A stretch of 29,711 bases of DNA, taken from positions 242,154 to 271,864 of the forward strand of contig BJOX01000301.1 in assembly GCA_009731375.1 (NCBI GenBank), in the 5' to 3' direction. Position numbers and translations under genes: made by a program. The DNA is from Paulinella micropora. Lineage: Eukaryota; Cercozoa; Imbricatea; Euglyphida. The notes under the pieces are model-generated. The model saw only the letters and a list, made by a program, of their open reading frames with translations, did not search any database and had not been told where the DNA came from. Of the stretch, positions 9,396 to 19,621 are shown piece by piece; the first letter of the stretch is position 1; every line of letters starts with the position of its first letter.

Positions 9396-11728
9396 CTAAC
9401 CGGCGGAGGTGTGGAGGTAACAGGGGGGTGGTAAGGGCGGTGGTGAGTAGATGGGCATGGTAAACTGTGGTGCTTGGTAAGTATGAGGTGGTGATGTCAA
9501 GCGTGGTGGAGAATGAAATCCCGAAGTGGATTGTTGGGCATATGGGTTAGGGCTACCCCCCGCTGGAGAAAATGTAGATGCGTATGGGTTTGGAGAATGT
9601 CGCGGCCCCTGGCCCCAATACGGGTTCGAGGAGCTCGATGAACTCGACGACGATGACCAGTATGGGTTAGGTGAACTCGAGGGGGATCTCTGATAGGAGC
9701 TGGACCCCGTATAAGAGTGGTCTCCCCATGAGGTGGATGTGACGAAGGACAGTATGTCGAACTGTGGTTCGTTTGCCTTGGCCTGATGATCAGGCAACGA
9801 CAATTCTACAGCCTGCATGGCCTGCAGCAAGATGTTTGCCCGCCGCATACGTTCGTCCTTGTCCGCTTTAGGGCCGAAGATCTTCTTCACAAAAGTTGCA
9901 TCCCACGCGGATACTTCGACCAATCGGTCAACGCGAAAACTCTGAAGCGAGAATGCGCGGTCATCGGCATCTTGTGCCTGTGACAACACGTTGCGAATGT
10001 ATCTTTCCCCCGTTGTTCGGCCTTTGGTGGTCGTTGCTCTAGCGATGCCCTTAAGGACTGCCACTAGTAACATCGCCAAATCAGCACGAACTAGGGGCGT
10101 GAGCAGCTTTTGTGGAAGGTCCACGATTTCGTTGTGTGGCACATCGGCTTCCCACATACGTTGTGCCATTGCCGACACCAGGTCGGCGACGATAACAGGG
10201 TCGCACATGAAACCCCAGTTGGCACCCTTTACAAATTGTTCGAGCAGGTAATGAGGTCGGCCGGGAGGCTTCAATTGTCCCCCTTGAATCAGTCGGCCCG
10301 CTTCCTCATCCCATTGTGGCCATTTGTGCGTTAACAAGTCTTGGGATGCCCAACGACTGGCTTTGTTGGCTAACATCTGTTTAGTGTCTGCAGCGGTTAG
10401 ACTGAACTGTCCAATCGTGCTGTCTAGACACGTATAGCCCAACAAAAGCAAGATACCTTCGCCATAATCAATATTGACTTGCGGGTTATACTTGCAATAG
10501 TCAAAAGTCGTGGCCTTGTCGAGCCGAGTCAGAGCTCGTTCGATCAATTTGTCGTTCGCTTTCTTTTGTTCTTCCGTGGTGTTTGAAGGTCGGTTGTGTC
10601 CGCCACCCCCCTGGTTTCCCGGGGGCGGGACAACTACCGTTCTGTGAAAGAAGACGAATGTCGTTCCCTCTGGGACGACGGTTGCTCTGCCATCATTGCC
10701 ATATGTGACATGAACCTCGTTCGCTAGGCAAATTCGGAGGATGTCACTGATGGTCTGTGCTACTAACTCGCACATAGCGAGGATGTTGCACCAGTAGAGC
10801 TTAACCGCCGAATGGGGAGCGATTTTCTTTTCCACCGCCTTACCACCTCTAATAGCCTTCTCAAACAGGTCCACTGATGCTGTTCGATTGTATCAAGCAG
10901 CTCGTTAAGGGTGTCCCGGGCTTGGGCAGGTGCTGTTGAATCGCCCTCAGAGGGGAGAAGCTGTTTCTTCCAGCTCTTGTGCTTTGTGAGGGTGAGATTC
11001 AAAATTGCAACCGCAGCACTCAGGTTTCGTGCTGAAACTATATTCCAAGCTTGTACCTCCGAGATAAACACCAGCAAACCTGCCGAGTTGGGCCACTTTG
11101 TGTCTATAGCTAGTTCTTTATCTGGGTCCTGTGTGAAAGGAAAAGTGAGAAAGGGTTGCAGATCCTTTTTCTCGACGAATAAGGTATTCAGCAGAGCTGG
11201 ATACCTTTGGTGGTTTATCACGCTTCGTCTAATAAGGAGTCACGCACGGTTGCTAGAACCCTGTAGAGGTCCATACATGATGTATGGTAGCGTTACCATT
11301 TGCAGTAAGGCTCGGATTGAACAAATGCATTAGTCCAATAGCCCCTTGTATCGAGGGCTCCTTGAACACACACCTGTACCAAGTCGCTTCCTCATACATG
11401 TTATTTGGGAAAAGATGCATCGAGTTGTCGTTTAGGTTTGTCCCATGTTCCATGTCATCTAGAGGGTTGCCTGGCCATCCCTCGGCTGGGCCTCTGTCGA
11501 TATCGGTCCAGCACTACCTTCGTTTGAATTGCACGAGCCGGAATTACCAACCCAGTCGGGCCCTCTCCATGGGGAGCGAGGGACAGGTTCCTCCTGTGCT
11601 CGTCCTCCTCCCCTTGCGGGAGTGGTATTACCGCCGCCTGTGGCGGGCGTGTCGTTATCGTCTGCTTCGTCAGACATGTCTAGTTTTGTTACGATGGATG
11701 ATCTCGTTTTAGAGCCTATCCACGCCAT
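9396..11728 (-). pseudogene. Gag of the minus-strand Ty3/gypsy element (frameshifted)
   Basis: I take the start at the ATG at 11728 (MAWIGSKTRSS), the first in a run of frames all reading leftwards. Four open segments follow: 11728-11459, 11453-11253, 11221-10763 and 10874-9396, separated by register changes near 11455, 11240 and 10870. The last segment is a 492-codon, mostly helical capsid-like region followed by a Ser/Pro/Tyr-rich tail with four NPY motifs and a ten-residue Ser run (about 9520-9690). No pol motif is present, and the position upstream of protease makes it Gag. Assignment rests on context more than on a recognised capsid motif. Confidence 0.65.
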
Positions 11729-11971
11729 GTTCAGTGTGCCCCTGAAGGGTTACGACGAGCAGAGTCGTGTGTTTTCGTGTGTGTGTGTGTGCTGTTGTGT
11801 TTGTTTTTGTTGTCGTGTGTTCTGTTCACTGTGTCGTCAATGCTTGTGTCAAGCACGATGTTATACAACAAAACCACCAGCTTACACACAACATAACAAT
11901 CAACCGAAAACAGTCAAGGGTTTGGTGGACTCCCCCCCCCCCCCCCCCCCCCCCCCGGGGGGGCCCCCCCT

Positions 11972-11981
11972 NNNNNNNNNN
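11972..11981. other. assembly gap (10 N)
   Basis: Preceded by a long C run, then G7 and C7, which can form strong secondary structure. Confidence 1.
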
Positions 11982-12224
11982 AAGTACACCACACTTGTGC
12001 TTCACAAACAAGTCGGTTAGCAACCTTACTCCACCCTGGTGCGTACACAATCAAGAATCGTTCAAAAAGGTTTTCAATGATCCTTTCTGGGCTCAGCCCA
12101 ATAGGTCACTGTTATTGTCCTTTTGTGAAAGAACCTTTTCCAACTCAAAAACCAACCGAAGCTTTGCCTTTTTGAGTTATGGGGTGTGTGTTTGTGAGTG
12201 TTCTCGTGTGTGTGTATGTGTTTG

Positions 12225-12565
12225 TGTGTACCGAGTGCTGCTGACTCTTCACACAACAACGGCTAATGCCGTGTGAGTTGCTCGGTGTCAGAGTTTTTGT
12301 TCTTGGTGACCTATTTGACAGCACACACACGTTGTTAGTGCTTGGGTGTGATGTGAGGTGTGTGTCTCGTCTGTGTGTCTACGAGAGTGTGTATGCCTGT
12401 GTGTGTACCGAGTGCTGGTGACTCTTCACACACTTGTCGTTGATGTCTTGGGAGCTGCTCGGTATCCGAGTTCTTGTCCTTGCTGACCTTGGTGACACCA
12501 CACAACAAGTTTGGAGTGTTTGACTGTGATGTGGGGTGTGTGTTTCGTTGTTTGTGAACAAAAAT
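12225..12565. repeat. diverged tandem repeat of about 178 bp, GT-rich
   Basis: The sequence ACCGAGTGCTG begins at 12230 and again at 12407. Both copies continue through GACTCTTCACAC, a GCTCGGT block and a TGTGATGTGRGGTGTGTG block. Identity is moderate, with small indels. Part of a further copy may lie just before 12225. Confidence 0.75.
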
Positions 12566-13271
12566 TGTTCCCAAAACACACTCCTTTTTAGCCTCCCTGT
12601 CTTCAATTTACACTCAATTACCCCGGCCTATGTCTTAATAGACTGGCCTACCACCCCTTTGAGAGATGGCTACCTTCTTTGGTGTGGGATGGTGTATTTG
12701 TATAAACAGGTTTTATGCCAAAGGAATAGGATTCTGTATGTGTGTCGTTTGTTTGTTTGTTTTTTTTTCTGCCTCGTTGCACGTATTGACGTGTCAACAA
12801 CGTTTGTGTGTGTAACGTGTTTGTGGCAGTACAAACAAGAGTTAGAGCGTGTAATTGTTGGTTATTCTCGTGAGGGGTATGTGTAGGTATACGTGTAGGA
12901 GTGTGGACAGAATTGACAGGAGGGTGCTTTCCTTCTCCTTGTGTGTGTTTGTTAAACACTCGTCTGGCCGCCCTCGACAATGTGTCGACAATCACACTAG
13001 TGAGCCCCCTAATGTTTCTGTCCCACTGAGTACACTTTCTATGCACCTTACACACTCCAATCTCACTGCTTGAGGTGTCAAAATCGTACACCAACGAGTG
13101 TCTTGTCGTGCCGCTTTATGGGCCTCTGTGCAAGATTTCACTGTTGTTTTTGTGCACTGCCAGCTGCCAACACCTCCCCAACTCCTTTCCTACACTCCTC
13201 CACCACCTTTCCTTCTTTCTTTGCTTAGGGGAGTGGCTATTTTTCAAATTGCTGAATTGAAATTTGGAGGA

Positions 13272-13557
13272 TATTACTGGGACATTCAAGTGTCAAACTC
13301 AGCCATTAAATTTGATTTAAGGGTCAGATTTCAGATTAGCGGTCAGATTTTAGATTAGCGGCCAGAATTCAAATTAGTTCAATTTAACGGTAACACAAGT
13401 TTCGCAAAAATGATACAGATTTTGCGGACGTATATAGCAGTTAAATTGAACTATTTTGAATTCTGACCACTAATTCGAAATCTAATCGCTAATCTGAAAT
13501 CTGACCCTTACCTAAAATTCGATGGCTGAGTTTGACACTTGAATGTACTCCGTAATA
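13272..13557. mobile_element. foldback-like MITE, copy 1
   Basis: A 286-bp element whose ends are inverted repeats of about 115 bp. It begins TATTACTGGGACATTCAAG and its end is the imperfect reverse complement. TA occurs at both outer edges, which fits a TA target duplication. Each arm contains about three subrepeats of 19 bp built on GGTCAGATTTNAGATTAGC. The centre has a block (TATACGTCCGCAAAAT on the minus strand) that is shared with the element at 18825. It is non-coding. Confidence 0.85.
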
Positions 13558-13604
13558 TAAAAATCTAGGCTGGGGCTCCACTTTTGTCGGTTATAATCAA
13601 AAGA

Positions 13605-13743
13605 TATTACTGTGGACATTCAAGTGGCAAAACTTCCAATCAAATTTGAATTAGTGTTCAGATTTTGAATTAGTGGTCAGAAATCTAATTAATTGTCAGA
13701 TATTTGATTAATGGTCGGAAATCAAATTAGTGGTCGGATTTCG
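13605..13743 (+). repeat. left 139-bp inverted arm of the 5.9-kb element
   Basis: It matches the reverse complement of 19381-19519 with about seven differences. After the terminal 45 bp it is made of roughly 19-20 bp subrepeats of the form GTCAGATNTTNAATTAGTG. Similarity ends abruptly after 13743. Confidence 0.9.
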
Positions 13744-13881
13744 ACTCTGACTTGAAGTACATTAATAATATTAATAAGTGAAAGTTGAACGGTAATATTC
13801 AATAATAATAAAATTTTACTAATAATATTAATAGTATAATAATACTGATACTAGTATTTAATATATATAATAATACTACAG

Positions 13882-13883
<2 letters not shown>

Positions 13884-13952
<69 letters not shown>

Positions 13953-13972
13953 TATAATAATAATATATAATA

Positions 13973-14002
<30 letters not shown>
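13884..14002. repeat. (TAA)n microsatellite, tail of SINE copy 1
   Basis: About 40 TAA units with minor interruptions. On the minus strand it directly follows the 3' end of the SINE at 14003-14234. Confidence 0.9.
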
Positions 14003-14003
<1 letters not shown>

Positions 14004-14234
14004 GTGCTTCTCTGTCAATGGCTGATGCATTTCTGCACATGCGCCTCCATCGTCTCACCCGTGAGGGGAGTACGAAGAATTGACGATAAGCTCTAATGAC
14101 ACCCCCGCAAGGTTAGTTCCAACACTTCCAGACGGACCGGTATGTTCAATGAAAATACTGGTGGCACCGACGGGAATCGAACTGGCGACAGGACCCAGAT
14201 GGTAGAACTTGACCACTGGGCTATCACGGTGTCC
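14003..14234 (-). mobile_element. tRNA-derived SINE, copy 1
   Basis: Reads leftwards from GGACACC at 14234. The head has RNA polymerase III promoter boxes: an A box TAGCCCAGTGG and a B box AGTTCGATTCC about 30 bases later, followed by GGTGCCACCA, which resembles a tRNA 3' end. A tRNA-unrelated body of about 150 bp and a (TTA)n tail follow. It is complete from head to tail. The acceptor stem is imperfect, so this is not a working tRNA gene. Confidence 0.85.
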
Positions 14235-14287
<53 letters not shown>

Positions 14288-14288
<1 letters not shown>

Positions 14289-14556
14289 GTGCTTCTCTGT
14301 CAATGGCTGATGCATTTCTGCACATGCGCCTCCATCGTCTCACCCGTGAGGGGAGTACGAAGAATTGACGATAAGCTCTAATGACACCCCCGCAAGGGCA
14401 GTTCCAACACTTCCAGACGGGCCGGTATGTTCAATGAAAATACTGGTCCAGAAATAGACCGGTATGTTCAATGAAAATACTGGTGGCACCGACGGGAATC
14501 GAACTGGCGACAGGGCCCAGATGGTAGAACTTGACCACTGGGCTATCACGGTGTCC
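14288..14556 (-). mobile_element. tRNA-derived SINE, copy 2, with internal 38-bp duplication
   Basis: Same family as copy 1, with the head at 14556. It is 38 bp longer because the segment around CCGGTATGTTCAATG occurs twice (about 14420-14490). Its tail (14235-14287) ends exactly where the head of copy 1 begins. Confidence 0.85.
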
Positions 14557-14877
<321 letters not shown>

Positions 14878-15389
14878 NNNNNNNNNNNNNNNNNNNNNNN
14901 NNNNNNNNNNNNNNNNNNNNNNNNNNNNNNNNNNNNNNNNNNNNNNNNNNNNNNNNNNNNNNNNNNNNNNNNNNNNNNNNNNNNNNNNNNNNNNNNNNNN
15001 NNNNNNNNNNNNNNNNNNNNNNNNNNNNNNNNNNNNNNNNNNNNNNNNNNNNNNNNNNNNNNNNNNNNNNNNNNNNNNNNNNNNNNNNNNNNNNNNNNNN
15101 NNNNNNNNNNNNNNNNNNNNNNNNNNNNNNNNNNNNNNNNNNNNNNNNNNNNNNNNNNNNNNNNNNNNNNNNNNNNNNNNNNNNNNNNNNNNNNNNNNNN
15201 NNNNNNNNNNNNNNNNNNNNNNNNNNNNNNNNNNNNNNNNNNNNNNNNNNNNNNNNNNNNNNNNNNNNNNNNNNNNNNNNNNNNNNNNNNNNNNNNNNNN
15301 NNNNNNNNNNNNNNNNNNNNNNNNNNNNNNNNNNNNNNNNNNNNNNNNNNNNNNNNNNNNNNNNNNNNNNNNNNNNNNNNNNNNNNNNN
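14878..15389. other. assembly gap (512 N)
   Basis: Unknown sequence inside the SINE array. All long frames across it are artefacts. Confidence 1.
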
Positions 15390-15664
15390 CTCCACTCCAT
15401 GCATCAGCGCGTCGGCGAAGTCCACCGCACTGTTGGTTCCATTCTTGAGAGACAAGATTGTTCCTCCTCTGTGATGGCGCAGCGAGGATTGAAACGTCAC
15501 CACGTAACGTCCGTCTTGAGCCAGCTGGTCATCCTCCCTGGCAAGAAAGCAAATATAGCATACACGCTGTGTATAGATTCACTCATTCCTATCAATTCGC
15601 ACATAAAGCATATGTGCTGCACATGTGCCGCACATGTGCTGCACATAATCTTTTTCTGTGTTTT
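15390..15664. other. unique sequence, no gene seen
   Basis: No frame looks coding. It includes a near-perfect 37-bp palindrome at 15611-15647 built on GTGCTGCACATGTGC. Confidence 0.5.
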
Positions 15665-16064
15665 GCATGAATGAATGAATGAGTGAATGACATTGAGTGA
15701 ATGAATAAATGAGTGAATGAGTGAATGAGTGAATGAGTGAATGAGTGATGAGTGAATGAGTGAATGAATGAGTGAGTGCACGAATGAGTGCACGAATGAG
15801 TGCATGAATGAGTGCATGAATGAGTGCATGGATTGAATGAATGAATGAATGAATGAATGAGTGAATGAGTGAATGAGTGAGTGAATGAATGAATAAATGA
15901 GTGAGTGAGTGAAAAAATGAGTGAGTGAATGAGTGAATGAATGAATGAATGAATGAGTGAATGAATGAATGAATTAGTAAATGAATGAATGAATGAATGA
16001 ATGAGTCAATGAATGAATGAGTGAATGAATGAGTGAATGAATGAGTGAATGAATGAGTGAATGA
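15665..16064. repeat. (GAAT/GAGT)n tetranucleotide satellite
   Basis: About 400 bp of mixed GAAT and GAGT tetramers, often alternating as an octamer. Variant CACGAATGAGTG units occur near 15775-15830. The His/Ser/Phe-rich frame on the minus strand is a repeat artefact. Confidence 0.9.
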
Positions 16065-16154
16065 ATGGAGTATGTGGCACGCGAGAGGGTGGGCGAACTT
16101 TGGCAAGAGCTCGAAACACTTGCTGGGGACGCTGTCAACGTTTTGTGTGCCTAA
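16065..16154 (+). CDS. small 29-aa open frame, possible upstream ORF or stray exon
   Basis: It begins ATG at 16065 and ends TAA at 16152-16154. It encodes MEYVARERVGELWQELETLA followed by nine residues, with helix-like composition unlike the satellite before it. It sits about 175 bp before the start codon of the three-exon gene on the same strand, so it could be an upstream ORF in that leader, part of an older exon, or chance. There is no independent evidence of translation. Confidence 0.2.
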   Translation: MEYVARERVGELWQELETLAGDAVNVLCA

Positions 16155-16192
16155 GTGGAGGTGCAGCGCAACAATGAGAAACTCAAAAGAGT

Positions 16193-16212
16193 AATACTCT
16201 CTCTCTCTCTCT

Positions 16213-16271
<59 letters not shown>
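16193..16271. repeat. (CT)n microsatellite
   Basis: About 35 CT units interrupted once by TAGT, located 60 bp before the start codon at 16329. It could be a promoter-proximal GAGA-type tract, but no regulatory role is shown. Confidence 0.9.
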
Positions 16272-16273
<2 letters not shown>

Positions 16274-16328
16274 GTAGGGGCTACACGTACACAGATTCAA
16301 ACTCACACACATACAGGAATCCAAAAGT

Positions 16329-17814
16329 ATGGAGAGCCTTCAGCCTTCAAAGTTCAGCAACGCGCTGATCAAGAAAGCTAACGAATTCCTCCGGCTGAAA
16401 TTAGGAGACGGTCTGTTTATCTTCCTCCTTTTACATTTCTAGTGACATACTTTGTTGTCAATATATGTATGTTCCTGCATGCTGTCTATAAGTATGTTTT
16501 GTTTATCAATGTATGCATGTAAATTTTACGTAATAAATATGCAGGCGCAGCATCTACGTGGACGGCTGAAGGAACAAAAATCAAGCTTGATCCAGACGAG
16601 GGCCAGCAAATCTGGAAGTCTGCCTTCGAAATACGGCGTGAAGAAAAAGAAAAGGAAGAGGCGGCTGAGGCTGGTCAGCCACGACGTGGCAAGAAGAGAA
16701 GCATGGTATACGTAAATACAATGCTATACATACATGTGTTGTTCTGTGTTTGTTTTGTTGTTTTGTTTGTTTATTGTTTGTTGTTTGTTGTTTGTTTTTT
16801 GCTGTTTGCTGTTTGTTGGTTTGTTGTTGGTTTGTTGTTGGTTTGTTGTTGGTTTGTTGTTGGTTGCTGTTTGTTGGTTGTTTGTTGCTGTTTGTTGTTG
16901 TTTGTTGTTGTTTGTTGTTGTTTGTTGTTGCTTAATTTGTTGTTGTTTAATTTATTGTTGTTTGTTTGTGTTTGTTTTGTTTTGTTGTTGTTTTTTTTTT
17001 GGGGGGGGGGGGAAGGGAGGGGGCAGCAGCGTATACATAAGTTGATGCATGCATACTTAGGCATTGTATGCGGCCGAATGTGAGGAAATCTTCAAGGAGA
17101 TGGATGGACACAAAGACGTCCTACCCAAAGATCCGCACCCGTTCGATGCTACCTATGAACGCACTTTTGGCAATGGGCAGACTCATGTATCTGGGAGGAA
17201 GAAGCGCCGACAGCTCAAAAATCTTCACCATCCTGGCGCAATCAAGGTGCTCATGCCGGTGGCGGCCGCAGCTTTGGCTGTAAAGAAGCAAGAAAAAAAG
17301 GAATACGTCATAGTTTCGGACAGTGATGATGATGATGAAGGCAGTCGCAACATGCCCAAACTACTTGCGCCCCAGGCCCGGGCAGCCGCCGCACGACAAG
17401 CCTGGTTGTCTGAAGTTGATAATATCGAGCATGAATTGGATCGCATCAACGAACAGTTCGAATCCTACAAAAAGCAAAAGCATATTGGCAATACTACTGT
17501 TGGCACTGCTACTGCTACTACTACTACTGCGGTGGCCCAGCCATCCGTACCTGTCAAGGTGCAAAAGCCTGTTGCAGCTACTGCTACTGTGGCCCGACCA
17601 TCCGTACCAAGTGTCAAGGTGGAACGGCCTATTGCTACTGCTGCCATTGCTACTGTTTCTACTACTACTGCTGAGGCCCGACCATCCGTACCAAGTGTGA
17701 AGGTGGAACAGCCTATTGCTACTGCTGCCACTGCTACTGTTTCTACTACTACTGCTGAGGCCCGCGGCCGCTCATCCGTTCCAGTCAAGGGGCAACAGCC
17801 GACTGCTGCTGCTG

Positions 17815-17885
<71 letters not shown>

Positions 17886-18626
17886 GCTACTTCTGTGGGC
17901 CAGGCCCACCCATCCGTACCTGTCGTGCATGCGCAACAGTCTACTGAGATCAAGGTGGAACAGCATACTACGGAAGAGCCTCAAGATCTATTCACGAAAG
18001 TTTTGGAGTGGCAAAGTCTGTGTCGTAATCCCAACAAGCTGCAGGCAGTCAACACACAACTTCAAGAAATGGATCTACCCGCTCTAGGATTGCTTTGCGC
18101 CGCAGATTTTCGCTGTTATGGCTGGCCTGAGGTATTTTACGTTGGTAGGGTCATGGATGTGAAATTATGTGCCGAAAACGTGAGCAGCAAGAGCCAAGTT
18201 TCGATTCATATTTTTGGTGTAAGTGAGAAACGCAAAAGCAGCGCAAAGCCATGGTACGCTGAAGACTTGGCTTCGAAAAAGTTTGCACCATCCTGGGTGC
18301 TGAAGAAAAAGTTTCATCAGTCAAAGCTGCCAGGAGAAATAGTGGCATGGGAGTGTCCTGATGATGAAAAGTACGAAAAATTCGAAGTTACTATTGAAGC
18401 GCAATTTGTCCTCATCGATTCGTTTACGTTGAACCAGGACAGCCAAATGAACAGCAAGGATAAGGCTGATTTGATCCAAAAACTCAAAGAAGAATCAACA
18501 AGTGCAGATTCTGAGTCTGATGAAACGTCAGAGTCAGAGTCGGAGGATGCCTCGGACAGTGCTGATTCAGATAACGAGAAGAAAGGCAGCCGCTTTGGGA
18601 ATGAGGAAGACAGTGACACTGAGTGA
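16329..18626 (+). CDS. 602-aa acidic nuclear-type protein with SUMO-interacting motif (three exons)
   Basis: I do not recognise the family. Exons are 16329-16410, 16545-16705 and 17061-18626. Both introns are GT-AG, and phases (1, then 0) agree. An alternative acceptor six bases into exon 2 also keeps the frame. Features in order: basic motifs QPRRGKKRS (about 72-80) and GRKKRRQ (about 126-132); YVIVSDSDDDDE (163-174), a hydrophobic core followed by acids as in SUMO-interacting motifs; a helical segment; a Pro/Val/Ala/Thr-rich region with 28-residue repeats and psi-K-x-E sites at 266-269, 294-297 and 378-381; 23 threonines in a row (334-356); a folded-looking region (about 390-540) with GWPEVFYVGRV, vaguely PWWP/Tudor-like; and a Ser/Asp/Glu tail. 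It lies inside the 13605-19519 inverted arms. Nuclear or chromatin role is inferred only. Confidence 0.75.
17817..17885 (+). repeat. (ACT)23 repeat encoding poly-threonine
   Basis: An uninterrupted run of 23 identical ACT codons inside exon 3, in frame. Use of a single codon indicates recent slippage expansion at DNA level. Confidence 0.9.
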
Positions 18627-18824
18627 TTAATGAGTAAGGACATGACAAGACTTGCAGTCTGTTATTAATACTACTGAGACAACCAACTTGATCACCATCA
18701 GTAGACTAATTATTATTGACTTCCCACTCATCACTGCGAGTGGAAAGTATTTTCTTATTAAAGTGTTTGTGTAAAAGTATGTATAAATACAGTTGAATTA
18801 TATATATTAATTAATATTATTATA
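18627..18824 (+). other. 3' flank of the 602-aa gene
   Basis: AT-rich with no open frame. A TATTAAAG stretch near 18755-18763 may act as a polyadenylation signal. This is a weak call. Confidence 0.3.
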
Positions 18825-19102
18825 TATTGCTGTTGATATTCAAGACAACAAAAAAAATTGATTTTTCTGTTTTGGTTGGAATTTCAGTTTTGGTTGGAAT
18901 TTTGATTTTGGGTGAAAATTTGAATTTTTCAAATTAACTGCTATATTCGTCCGCAAAATATCGTAAATTTTCGCGAAATGTTACTGTTAAATTTGAAAAT
19001 TTGAATTTTTGTCACAAAAATGAAAAACTGTCACAAAAATGAAAATCTGACACAAAAATGAAAAACTAATTTTTGTTGTTGTCTTGAATGTCAACAGCAA
19101 TA
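18825..19102. mobile_element. foldback-like MITE, copy 2
   Basis: A 278-bp element starting TATTGCTGTTGATATTCAAG and ending with its imperfect reverse complement (CAACAGCAATA). TA is at both outer edges. One arm has three units based on GTCACAAAAATGAAAAACT, about 19-20 bp each. The centre (TATTCGTCCGCAAAATATCG) matches the centre of the element at 13272-13557 in reverse orientation, so both are one family despite diverged arms. Confidence 0.8.
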
Positions 19103-19380
19103 TAATATTGATAATTGGGTTTATATACTAAATATTAATAATATTAATTAATGTTGCTTATTAATGTTACTAAGTTAATATTAATATTAATATTATTTAT
19201 GATTTTCATTTTAGTTGTGTTCAGTTCAACGCTCAGTGTGTTGTATTAATAAACGGTGCCGAGCCTCAGCGAGCATTATTTATATTAATATTATTAATAT
19301 TAATACTATGATTCTCTGCGCCGGACCTGCTAATAAATTTAGTTTTTTTTTCAAGTTAAAAAATTAATAATTAGTTCGGT
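19103..19380. other. AT-rich spacer, no gene seen
   Basis: AT-rich sequence with TTAATA repeats and a short GC-richer patch (about 19225-19280) containing AATAAA. No credible frame. Confidence 0.5.
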
Positions 19381-19519
19381 TGAAATCCGACTACTAATTT
19401 GATTTCCGACCACTAATCAAATATCTGACAATTAATTGTATTTCTAACCACTAACTCAAAATCTGAACACTAATTCAAATTTGATTGGAAGTTTTGCCAC
19501 TTGAATGTCCACAGTAATA
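19381..19519 (-). repeat. right 139-bp inverted arm of the 5.9-kb element
   Basis: Reverse-complement partner of 13605-13743, ending CAGTAATA at 19512-19519. It is followed by a (TA)n stretch. Confidence 0.9.
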
Positions 19520-19621
19520 CATATATATATATATATAGTATAATGAATGATGAAATTCAAACAATTATTGTATTAATATTGATAATACATATCACTAATA
19601 TATAATAATGATTCAGTATTA

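Larger units (their letters stand above)
3951..11728 (-). mobile_element. Ty3/gypsy-type LTR retrotransposon body, truncated and decayed
   Basis: Reading leftwards from 11728 the order is gag, protease, linker, reverse transcriptase, RNase H and integrase. RNase H before integrase is the gypsy order; copia elements have integrase before reverse transcriptase. The integrase is cut at about 3950, where the plus-strand element begins. No LTR pair was found, because the 3' end is missing. The long frames change register about eight times and contain two in-frame stops, at 6551-6553 and 4178-4180. The details are in the component entries. Confidence 0.85.
11729..13271 (-). other. GT-rich leader or LTR-like region of the minus-strand element
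   Basis: No credible gene. It lies just 5' of the gag start (reading leftwards), where an untranslated leader and 5' LTR would be. It contains (GT)n stretches, a poly-C/poly-G run with a 10-base gap (11972-11981), and a diverged 178-bp tandem repeat. LTR ends could not be set, because the 3' LTR is not in the window. Confidence 0.4.

Noticed and set aside
15665-16064. CRISPR-like array
   Set aside because: Continuous tetranucleotide repeat with no unique spacers, in a eukaryotic context.
15579-16106. 175-codon His/Ser/Phe frame on the minus strand
   Set aside because: Translation of the GAAT/GAGT satellite.
16703-17083. 126-codon Cys/Val/Leu-rich frame
   Set aside because: It is the TTG/TTTG-rich intron 2 of the three-exon gene, bounded by a good donor at 16706 and acceptor at 17060.
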